From positions 434,001-498,000 of the forward strand of contig CP126203.1 in assembly GCA_030272155.1 (NCBI GenBank): a DNA stretch of 64,000 bases, given 5' to 3'. How positions within the stretch are numbered: position 1 is the first letter of the stretch; the number at the start of each line of letters is the position of its first letter. The stretch is from Tetradesmus obliquus (Eukaryota; Chlorophyta; Chlorophyceae; Sphaeropleales; Scenedesmaceae). The position numbers and the translations under genes were made by a program. Below, one piece after another: positions 23,948-33,800 of the stretch. The notes beneath the pieces were generated by a model, which saw nothing but the letters and a program-made list of their open reading frames with translations, was not told the origin of the DNA and did not search any database.

Positions 23948-26532
23948 ATGCAGGCGCGTTGGAGATGGAGGGTCATGTGAACCGTGAGCTTGACCCCGCG
24001 ATCAAGCAGCAGCTGGTGCGCCACGGCAAGGGCTGGCGCGGCCTGAACAACCCGTGGATGGCTGGAGGGGAGCGCTCCGAGGAGTTCCAGTACATCAACC
24101 TGGTGGTGAACCCTGAGCGCTACACAGGGTACAAGGTGGGGTTGTGGGGGCTTTATTGGTTGGGGTACAGGGGTTCTGAGTTTGCTGCACATGGTGTAGA
24201 CATCCTTTGGGGCAATGCATTTGCAGAATGGCCACGCGGCCCTGACTCCTGCGCGTGCTTTCCTTGATAAGCACACTCCACAACACCTTCAAAGCCACGC
24301 GCCATTACATCAAAAAATACTGCATCGCTTCAGCACGCGCATGCGCAGGGCGAGGATGCGCACCGCATCTGGTCGGCCATCTACAACCAGTCCTGCCTCA
24401 GCATGGCCAGCACCCGCACGTATCAACTGCCTAAGCCCCTACACGCTGACGCGTGTGGCACTGTGCTGTTGCCTGCAGGGCGAGCACGCGCACCGCATCT
24501 GGTCTGCCATCTACAACCAGTCCTGCTTCAGTGACGGCGTGTCCTGCAGCGAGGAGCGCGTGTTCTACCGCCTGCTGTCAGGCATGCACGCCTCGATCTC
24601 AACGCACCTGGCGGCGGATTACTTGCTGGACGAGCAGAAAGGGCTGTGGGGGCCGAATCTGAGCGAGTTCAAGGAGCGCCTGGGCACACCCGACAAGCTG
24701 TGAGTGTGAGAGTTTGGAGGGTTTAGGGTTTTTGGTTGCTGGGTTTCAGGGTCCAAGGGTTTTGGGGGCAGGCGGGATGATATCTTATTGAATGAGCAGC
24801 ATGGCTGTGGGGGCCGAACTTGAGCGAGTTTAAGGAGCGCCTGGGCATGCCCGACAAGCTGTGAGTGCTATGCGCCTGGGCTGTGTAGTTATGTTGGCCG
24901 CAGCAGCATGCTGCCCTGCGCATGTCGAAGCTGTGTCCGTATGGCTCTGCTGCCATCCCTGTGCTTCTCCTCACATCCTTTTGCTGCTGTTGCTGCTGCT
25001 GTCCCGTGCTGCACTCTGCTGCCGCAGCGACCGCGTGCAGAACCTGTACTTTGCGTACCTGTTTGTGCTGCGCGCTGTCATGAAGGCCGCGCCGCTGCTG
25101 ACGTCATATGATTACAACACGGGCCTGCCGGAGGAGGACGCACACACGCGGCAGCTCATCACGCAGCTGGTGGGTGCTGCTGCTGTTGCTGTTGTTGCTA
25201 ATGTCGTGCCTATTGGCATGCGCCTACCGGGTTCTGAAAGTCAGCCGGCAGTCATACTCGCTTAGATGTGCTTCATGTGCACCTACTTGCTGTGGATGGA
25301 CTTGCAAGACGTGGTGCAGCTACTAGCTGCCAGCAGCAGTGTGCCTGCAGCAGCTGCTACAACAACTATGTTACTGTTCTATGTTATGTCGTACGGACAG
25401 TTGGCCAACCTGGCTATTTCTGAGTCGAGCTCCATGCCGTTTGACGAGGGCCGGCTGTGGAAGGGCAAGGGCGCGGCGGAGCTGCTCAAACAAACATCAT
25501 TGTGTCTGCTGCTATGTGTATGCAGCTAGCTTACACGGCTGTCTCCGAGTCTGCCCCGTGGCGCATAGCCGCCTATCTTTTGACTCTGTTTCTGTGTTTG
25601 TTGCTGTGTGGTGCAATGCAGCTGGCCAACCCGGCTATCAGTGAGTCCTGCCCCATGCCGTTTGATGAGGGCCGGCTGTGGAAGGGCGAGGGCGCGGCGG
25701 AGCTCAAGGCGCAGCTGCAGCGCACCTTCCAGAACATCACGCGCGTGATGGACTGCGTGGGCTGCGAGAAGTGTAAGCTGTGGGGCAAGCTGCAGACGCT
25801 GGGTGAGTATACATATAGAACACAGAAGAGCGCGATGCTCCAATGTTGTTTGTGCACGGGTTGTGTTGGGCAAGCCGGCGGCAAGCTGTGGGGCACGCTG
25901 CAGATGCTGGGTGAGGAACTGTAGCATATGATGCTTTTCCATTGCTGGTCGTGCACATCCGCAAGGGGTGTCTTGTGCAAGCTGTGGGCCAAGCTGCAGA
26001 CAGTGGGTGAGTGATTGTGACATTTGATGTCATTATATTGTTATTCGTGCTCACCTGCGTGGGCTGCGAGAAGTGCAAGCTGTGGGGCAAGCTGCTGACG
26101 CTGGGTGAGTTGGTTCACAGCTGCCCACTGCGGCTTGTGCGCGCATGTGTTGTGGAAAGGGGCTGCAGGCTGCAAGGCGGCTAGGTGCTGACGGTTATGC
26201 AGCGTGTGGCAGTGTTGCGTGCTCGGGACCTCTTAAGTTCCTGCTGACTTGGTCTCACAACACTCTTGCGTGCACTCACTGCTGCTGCTGCAGGTATCGC
26301 CACCGCACTCAAGATCCTCTTTTCCGCCAAGGACTGCACCGGCACCACGCCAGCAAGCGAAGAGCTGCCTTTTGGGGAAGAACTTGAACTGGAGCGCAAC
26401 GAGGTCATTGCGCTGGTCAACCTGCTGGGGCGGTTTAGCCACTCGGTTGAAACCTACCACCGGCTCACGCAGGAGCTGCAGCGGGAGCAGGGCATTCAGC
26501 CGAGCCTGGTTGAGGAGACGGGCGTGATCTAA
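21414..26532 (+). CDS. ERO1: Endoplasmic reticulum oxidoreductin ERO1
   Basis: Nine exons: 21414-21740, 22192-22270, 22590-22687, 23174-23345, 23954-24135, 24479-24699, 25028-25169, 25622-25802 and 26294-26532. All are in phase and give about 546 residues. ERO1 is the FAD enzyme that oxidises PDI and passes electrons to oxygen in the ER lumen. The start has a signal peptide (MKAFSFVAVALPVLLAIAAY). The shuttle-cysteine segment is in exon 4 (CPLWPDDSMC...ACSVCEC). The tryptophan/FAD-binding block is in exons 5-6 (NLVVNPERYTGYK, then HRIWSAIYNQSC). The active-site CxxC is in exon 8 (VGCEKCKLWGKLQ), followed by ALKILFS. A ~60-residue Ala/Gln-rich insert follows the signal peptide and is unusual for the family. 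Introns 3-8 contain about eleven partial exon echoes. Confidence 0.95.
23060..23112 (+). repeat. Echo of ERO1 exon 4 5' edge, with acceptor
   Basis: A CAG acceptor plus the first ~36 bp of exon 4 (gtcaacatctactgtgactg...) occurs about 110 bp upstream of the true exon. It has no donor. Confidence 0.9.
23397..23480 (+). repeat. Echo of ERO1 exon 4 3' edge, with donor
   Basis: The last ~75 bp of exon 4 (gcctggctggctgctgag ... accaatgaat) plus a GTGAGT donor are repeated about 128 bp after the parent, with a few substitutions. Confidence 0.93.
23690..23895 (+). repeat. Two echoes of ERO1 exon 5 5' edge
   Basis: Copies at about 23704-23760 and 23803-23880 repeat the start of exon 5 (gtcatgtgaaccgcgagctt ... 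atcaagcagcagct). The second has an ATGCAG acceptor like the parent's. Each diverges after 'cagcagct'. Confidence 0.9.
23896..23940 (+). repeat. (CTG)15 microsatellite before ERO1 exon 5
   Basis: This pure CTG run ends about 13 bp before the exon 5 acceptor at 23953, taking the place of a conventional polypyrimidine tract. Confidence 0.9.
24340..24405 (+). repeat. Echo of ERO1 exon 6 5' edge, with acceptor
   Basis: CGCAG followed by ~55 bp matching the start of exon 6 (gcgcaccgcatctggtc ... accagtcctgc), about 130 bp upstream of the parent exon. It lacks a donor. Confidence 0.92.
24800..24875 (+). repeat. Echo of ERO1 exon 6 3' edge, with donor
   Basis: The last ~62 bp of exon 6 (gggctgtgggggccg... 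gacaagct) and its GTGAGTG donor are repeated about 163 bp downstream. One copy reads GAACTT for GAATCT. Confidence 0.93.
25395..25560 (+). repeat. Two echoes of ERO1 exon 8 5' edge, with acceptors
   Basis: The farther copy (25403-25490) matches ~85 bp of exon 8 after a CAG acceptor. The nearer one (25527-25560) is more diverged (ctagcttacacggctgtctc for ctggccaacccggctatcag) but keeps the acceptor. Both precede the real exon at 25622. Confidence 0.88.
25865..26112 (+). repeat. Three echoes of ERO1 exon 8 3' edge, with donors
   Basis: Copies at about 25869-25914, 25974-26011 and 26058-26108 repeat the active-site end of exon 8 (gcaagctgtggggcaagctg...) and its GGTGAG donor. The third also recopies the CxxC codons, so the redox-site DNA is present at least twice. 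Confidence 0.92.
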
Positions 26533-27867
26533 GGGGTGTTGTGGTGTGGTGATGCACTTGGTAGCTTCTTCTTCTTCTGTGTTTTAGTGTCTAGGATCGG
26601 CAGCTGGTTGGCCGACATGCAGCTTGATGTGCTGCTTTGCATTGCTGGAAGCAGGCAGGATATCCTCGATATCATCGATGAACACAGCACTGTCAGTGCT
26701 GGCAGTTGTGTGGGGTGCGCGCTGACAACCTGCAACTGCTGGCTAACCAAGGCCGCAGAAGGATTCACAGATGAGGTGTGTAGAGCAGTTTCTAGTGCCA
26801 AGCTTACGGTTAGAGCTCTGCAATAGTCTAGTTACAAAGCTTGTCCTGCGAGGTCCTGTTCTTGAAGTGCCAGGGCTGTGTGATTGCCGTATGCGGCTTT
26901 GCAGCTTTCTTCCTCTCGTTTGGCGTGCACGGTCTGGTCTGAATTGAATATTCCGAACTATTACTTTCTTCCTTTCCTGCAGTGCGACCTGCACTGTTGT
27001 GTGCGCCGTTAGTTTCGTCTGCTGCTGTTACCAGCAAGCATTTGGATGTTCCTCGGACTGAACACCCTATATTTCCGCTGTGTCTGATGTGTTGGGTTGC
27101 TGCTGCTTGGAGTGTGAACCCAGGCACTGTCTGCAGACAAACCCAGGCACACATCACATTTTTTGGAACAGCAGTGACGTGCGGAATGTTGGATCAGCGC
27201 ATATGGTGATGTGCACACGTTAATTCCTTGCCAACTTCACCATCACTCAGTGATGCATTCAGCTTTTTCACTGCTACGTAGCAGAGTATACTCCCGCTCA
27301 TTTTGGCTCTCATTATGACTGTGGTAGTACCGCCTTCAAGATAGTGTCGGTGCCCACATCATGATGTAACCCCTCTCAATTTAATAAAGGTGTCCTGGGA
27401 TGGCCCTTGCGGCTGTGGGTGGGCAGGAGAGAGCTCTTTGAAGTCTCTGCAGGGGGTTGCTTGATTTGGTGATGGGCATGACTATTACAGGCACGGCATA
27501 TGTCAAAGCAGCAGTTGCGCACACCTCATCGCAGCTGCAATGCAACACACGCAGTACCAGCACGTGAGGTGGACAGCTCAAAATGGCAAGCATGCAGTAT
27601 TGAATTCAAACGGAGGCCATGATGATTTGGGGTGTCACGACCAAGGATCATCAGCAGCTCAGCTCTGAGCTGACAGCTGTGCAAGTTGACAAGGGTCACC
27701 TGCGGTAGTGGTTTAGGGTGTGGCATTGAGCAGGCTGAACCTGGCTCCAACACAGCCGCTTTGCGTCTTGACGAAACAAATTAGGCTGCGTAGTTCGTGG
27801 CTGTGCTCTGCTATCGTATAACAGAACAGGACACTCGACTGTCCACGTCTGCACTGGCCCAACCACC
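26533..27867. other. ERO1 3' region and ACLB promoter
   Basis: No coding exon is evident. A TGTAA lies at 27365-27369 next to an AT-richer stretch. The remaining ~500 bp before 27868 should hold the ACLB promoter and leader. No TATA box is obvious. Confidence 0.5.
27365..27369 (+). terminator. Candidate poly(A) signal TGTAA (ERO1)
   Basis: The pentamer sits in an AT-rich context about 830 bp after the ERO1 stop. It implies a long 3' UTR, or an unannotated small transcript between. Confidence 0.4.
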
Positions 27868-30800
27868 ATGGGGTCCGCAATCTATGGCCAGCAGGGGGAG
27901 CTAGGGCAGCTGTTCAGCAAGGAGACGCAAGCGATCTTCTTCAACTGGAAGGTGCGCCGAGGCAATGGGCTCGGCACGATCGGTTTTGGGCAACCCAAGT
28001 GGGGCTGACACAGTTTGAAGCACAGCATGCCTCTCAAGGCCTTAGCAGCTTTCAAGCGCGTACATTCATGAAATTGAGTAAATGATGCTCCTTTTTGTGG
28101 CCGTTGTCAGCTTTGGGTCGACATGTGCTGGGCGTTATGCACTCTTGCTCTTGAGCTGCTGTAGCACCCATATGATCTGGCATGGGAGTTTCATGCTGCC
28201 TAGGTGCTTCTGTGTTCATGCTTTTCTGTTCATTCTGACCTGCAACCTGCTGTTACTGTGCACCCTGCAGGAGAAGCCCGTGCAGCGCATGCTTGACTTT
28301 GATTTCCTTTGTGGTGCGTGCCACTGCTCCTACCAGCAACAGCAGCAAGCAGTGGACCTGCTGGTATCATGCTACAGCTACAAATGTAGCAGCACAGCAA
28401 CAACCCTTCTATATTTTCAGCAACAGCGCCAAAAGGAAGCGCCAACACAAATGAAATGAGTTCTTTGTGGCAGTTCATGAGGGCAGCACACAGTCAACTG
28501 ACCAGGGGGCGCTGCTGCTTGCAGGACGCCCGACCCCATCTGTGGCGTGTATCGTGCAGCCTGGGTCCAATGGAGGCTTCCAGAAGGTGTTCTTTGGCGA
28601 TGAGGAGATTGCAATCCCCGTGTATGGCAGGTGCGTGCCCATGCCGTGCTGTGCGTTCCTGCAGGAGCGCAACAGCAGTGGCTTAGCAGCAGTTGATGCT
28701 TGCAGGATGCAGGCAAGCTTCAATGAGCAGCAGGGTCTGTTTACCATCAGTTTCCTAGCATAGAGCGCTGCACAGGCACGTAGCTCGGCCAAGGCAGCAA
28801 CAGCAGCTGGCTGCAGCAGTGGTGGCTTGCAGGACAGTCCTGCAAGCCATCGCAGGGTTGCCGCCTGTCCTTGCTGCCTGCGCGTATGCACATGCTTTGC
28901 AGCGGCGTGGACGTACACGTGTACCTGCATACCCAGCCGCTGCAATACAAACTATGTTGTTGCGTGTTGGGCCTTACCCTGCAGAGGCCGCCTTACCCGT
29001 GTGAGCATCTTTGCAGCAAGTGTGCCAGACTTGTCATTGTGAGCAATCCACTAGAATGTCTGCTTGCCTGCTGCCTGCTGTGTGCCTACAGCACCACCGA
29101 GGCAGCCAAGAAGCACCCCAAGGCAGACGTGTTTGTCAACTACGCCTCCTTCCGCAGGTGCGTTGCCAGGTTTTTTTGGGGGTTACATGCTTGTCACCTC
29201 ATCTTGTAAGATTGGCTGGGCACATGCAGCTGAGATTGGGCTTGGTACAGAGAAGCTGGCAGCTGCGGCTATGCTCTGCCATGTATTAATACAAGCAATA
29301 TTGCTTGGTTTCTGCGTTCGTGGCCATGCCAGTGAGGCACCCAGCAGCTGCCGCCAGCTTCAGCGCATGCCCAGGGCAAAGTCGGCAAATCATACGTATT
29401 GTTGGAGGCAAAGCGACGGGTTGGAGCGCACAGATGCTCGCCGCTGGATGTGCAGTGCATACGCGTCGACAATGGAGGCGCTGCAGACGGCCACGGTGCG
29501 CGTGGTGGCTGTCATTGCGGAAGTCAACAGCCATTCACATGTGTTGGGTCAACACATGTACACACTTGCATGTCTACACTTGTGTTTGCAGCGCGTACGA
29601 GTCAACAATGGAGGCATTGCAGACGGCCACGGTGCGCGTGGTGGCTGTCATTGCGGAAGTCAAAAGCCATTTACATGTGATTGACCAACGCGCGTACACA
29701 CGTGAATGTCTTCTTCTGTGCTTGCAGCGCGTATAAGTCAACAATGGAGGCACTGCAGACGGCCACGGTGCGCGTAGTGGCTGTGATTACTGAAGTTGCA
29801 AGCCATTTGAAGGTCACGGACTGACGCATGTACACACGTGAATATCTCTCTCTTCTGTGCTTGCAGCGCGTATGAGTCAACAATGGAGGCGCTGCAGTCG
29901 GCCACGGTCCGCGTGGTGGCTGTGATTGCTGAGGGTGTGCCTGAGAAGGACACCAAGCGCCTCATCGCATACGCGCGCTCCAACAACAAGGTCATCATTG
30001 GACCTGCAACTGTCGGCGGCGTGCAGGTGGGTGAGCTGGCAGGTGCATCTGCATGACTGCATCACTTGCTGCATCAGGCAATGTTGGTATGGCGGTCGAA
30101 ACGTGCTGCCTTCGTAGTCTCTGGTGCAGGGATGTATGATGGCAGCAGGTTCTGGCTGTTCTGCCAACAGCTGAAGTCTCTGTCATTGCTGCGCCCACCC
30201 GTTGCACACTGCTTTAGTACGCCTGAGAATTATCGCACTGCTTGTTCTTAAGTGTGAGCCGCATCTTGGACTGCAGCTGCGGGTGCAGCCTGCCCTGCAG
30301 CAGCCAGATGAATGCAAGCAGCTGGGTGCTGCAAGTGGTGGCTTGGGAGCAGCCGCCTTCACTGAGACAAACCAGGCGTAACCACATGTTCTACGTGGCG
30401 CGTCTGGCCTGTGCTGTAGGCCATGTTTCAAATGATGGGGGCCTTGGCAGGATTGCGCTATTCTGTGTCAGCATAACGGCATCCGGCCTACTAAGCACTG
30501 CCTGTTTCAGCACTGTGACATTTCATTTTCTATAACTGTCGCGCGGTGCAGGCTGGCGCGTTCAAGATTGGAGACACAGCAGGGACGCTGGACAACATCA
30601 TTGCCTGCAAGCTGTACCGCCCTGGCTCGGTCGGCTTTGTGAGCAAGTCAGGCGGCATGAGCAATGAGATGTACAACGTGCTGTCGCGCGCTACAGACGG
30701 CCTCTATGAGGGTGAGGGGCAGCTTGTTGCCGGTGCCTGTGTTGCGTGCAGCGGCTGCAGGAGCTGTGGCAATTCATTGCGAGCAAAAATCAGTTATGAT

Positions 30801-33800
30801 CGCAGCGTCTGCTGCATGCAGCAATAGCCTTCTTGCATTGACATGACGCCAGCCAGCGCAGCAAGACGGGAGGGACGGTGCGTCGGCGCGTCGGGCGCCA
30901 GCGCGATGCGCAGTCAGTTTTACAGTAATCGAGATGTCAATTTCTTGTGTTGTAGTTGTTGTCATGACTGTCACCCATCTCATAACCACTTGTGCTCCTG
31001 CTGCTGCCGACGCTGCTGCTGCTGCTGCTGCTGCCAGGCATTGCCATCGGCGGCGACACCTTCCCCGGCTCCACGCTGAGCGACCACTGCATCCGCTACC
31101 AGCACATCCCGCAGGTGCGGCGGCTCCGCGCTGTCTGTTTCGTCTTTTATGTGTCTTTGCTGTATGTGGTGTTTGGTGTGAAGGTGTCCTTGTGTCAGGT
31201 GGCGACCACTGCATCCGCTACCAGCACATCCCGCAGGTGCGGCCTCTGGACTGTTTGTATCGTGTGTAAAGTGTCTTTGTTATCTGTGGTGTCTGATGTG
31301 AAGGTGTCCTTGTTTCAGTGGGAGAGACAGAGGGATTGTGTTTCAGTGGCGACCACTGCATCCGCTACCAGCACATCCCACAGGTGCGGCGGCTCTGCGC
31401 TGTTTGTGTCGTGTGTTGTGTGTGTCCTGTGATGTGTGGTGTTTGACCTGAAGGTGTCAGGTGGCAACCACTGCATTCGCTACCGGCACATCCCACAGGT
31501 GCGGCGCCTCTCCGCTGCTGGCTGATGTTTTGAAATTCATGTGTGCACTCAGGAGCCATCGTGTCTTGTTTTCTGTGCGCATGGAGCTATCCGCTACCAT
31601 CACATCCCGCAGGTGCGCCGGCTCTCTGCTGCTGGCTGATGTTTGTAGTTGTATGCGTGCACTTGGAACCGTCTTGTCTTGTTTCCTGTGCGCGTTGAAC
31701 TGTCAGCTATGTGTTGACTTCTGCTGTTCCTCAACACCCTCCCTTTGTGTTTTCTGTTCGTGCAGATCAAGATGATCGTGGTGCTGGGGGAGCTGGGCGG
31801 CCAGGATGAGTACTCGCTGGTCAACGCGCTCAAGGAGGGTGAGCAGCAGCAACAAGGAAGCGCTGCTGTATGTGATACTTTGAGTGCTGCTAGCGTTGCT
31901 GCAGCAGCTGGTGATGGGCTACTCCTGTGCTGCAGCACCTTGAAGCAATTTGCAGGCATCTTGCTAATTTCCTGCCGCTGCTGCTGCTGCTGGTTGAAAT
32001 GTGATTCATGCTGCAGGCAAGGTCACCAAGCCCGTGGTGGCGTGGGTCAGCGGCACCTGCGCCCAGCTCTGCCCGCCCTTTTGTAACTGCTGTATGCCTT
32101 GCCCTGCCGGGATCACTGTGCAGGCAAGGTCACCAAGCATGTGGTGGCGTGGGTCAGTGGCACCTGCGCCAAGCTCTGCCCGCCCTTTTGTAACTGCTGT
32201 ATGCCTTGCCCTGCTGGCATCACTGTGCAGGCAAGGTCACCAAGCCCGTGGTGGCGTGGGTCAGTGGCACCTGCGCCAAGCTCTTCAAGAGCGAGGTGCA
32301 GTTTGGCCACGCGGGCGCGCGCTCCACCGGCGAGAGCGACAGCGCGCAGGTGTGTGTGCTGCGCATGGACAGAAAGGAATGCATGCTAAAAGCAACTCCA
32401 GCAAGCAGCCCTGCACGCATGCTGTGAGCCCCCTGCGCCATTGTTTCTGTGATCGACTTCTTTCACAGGTGCAGCAGGCTTATGTGGTGCAGGTCTTTGA
32501 TTCGCCGTCTGCACTGTTTGTACATGGCAGATATTGCTAATGCTAGTGCTGCTGGTGTTTGCGGAACTGCTGCAGGCGAAGAACGCTGCGCTGGCTGCTG
32601 CTGGTGCCATTGTGCCGGACAGCTTTGAGGGGCTAGAGGGAGCAGTCAGGGCCACCTACCAGAAGTGAGTGCAGCAGCATGGACAGAGGAGCATCTGCTA
32701 CCGTTTGCTGTGCAGCATGCACAAAGCTTCTGGCAGCTGCTGTCCTGCAATACTTGTTGCGCTGCACGGTGCAAGCGCCAGGGCCACATACCAGAAGCGA
32801 CTGCAGCAGCAGGCTCAGCAGCGCAGGCCTCGGCACGCGTCCTTGTGTGTGCTGCTGATGCCGTGCAGCTGCTGCCCTGTAATAAGTGCATTGCGCTGCA
32901 AGTGCCAGGCAGGTGACAGCTGTGTTGCAGACATACTTGTCAGGCATTCTTCAGCACTGTTGCACGCTAGCGGTCCAGTTTGTTATATTACAATGCGGCA
33001 GCAGGAGCACCTTGCTACTGTGCCTGCAAATCACCAGCATGCGTCAGACATGTATAGCAACCCTACTGCTGCTGCTGCTGCAGGCTGGTTGACGAGGGCG
33101 TGCTCAGCCCCCAGGCTGACATTGAGGTGCCTGAGATCCCCATGGACCTGGCCACAGCAGTGAAGCTCAAGAAGGTGCGCTTCTCATTTATTGGGCAGTG
33201 CTGCTGCTGCTGCTGTTGTTGTGCTGGTTTGGTATCGCAGCCCCCCCTGCATGCTGCCTTACCAAGCAGGTGAACGTGATGCCAGCACACAGAGTGCTGC
33301 TGCTGCAGTTGCGCTTGTACAGTTGGCATGCATAGGTGCCGTCTTCTGCATGCTGCCTTCTGAACGACATGGAGGAATCAGCACCCAAACCTCAATGCCG
33401 TGTTGCAGCGCGTGCACAAACCATACAAGCAACAAACCACATCAAGCAAAACAAGGAAACATCAATGCGTATTGCACCATCGTATCGTGGCCATTCACAA
33501 TTCACTGCTTAACAATACCCGTCCTTCGTCAAGCTGCACAACCCACCCTGCGACATGCAAACCCAACCTGCAGGTGCGCAAGCCCACCAACGTGGTGTCC
33601 ACCATCTGTGATGACCGCGGCGAGGAGCCCACCTACTTTGGCGTCACCATGAGCGAGCTGATCGAGGAGGACTACGGCATCGGCGACGTGCTGGCGCTGC
33701 TGTGGTTCAAGCGCAAGCTGCCCAAGTACTTCACCAAGTTCATGGAGATGTGAGTGGAAGGCCATTGGTGCTTGAAATTGCTGTGGTGGATTCGGTGCAT

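Noticed and set aside
29440..29866. Alternative cassette or mutually exclusive exons for ACLB exon 5
   Set aside because: The copies lack a donor at their 3' side and one has an in-frame stop, so they cannot be complete exons.
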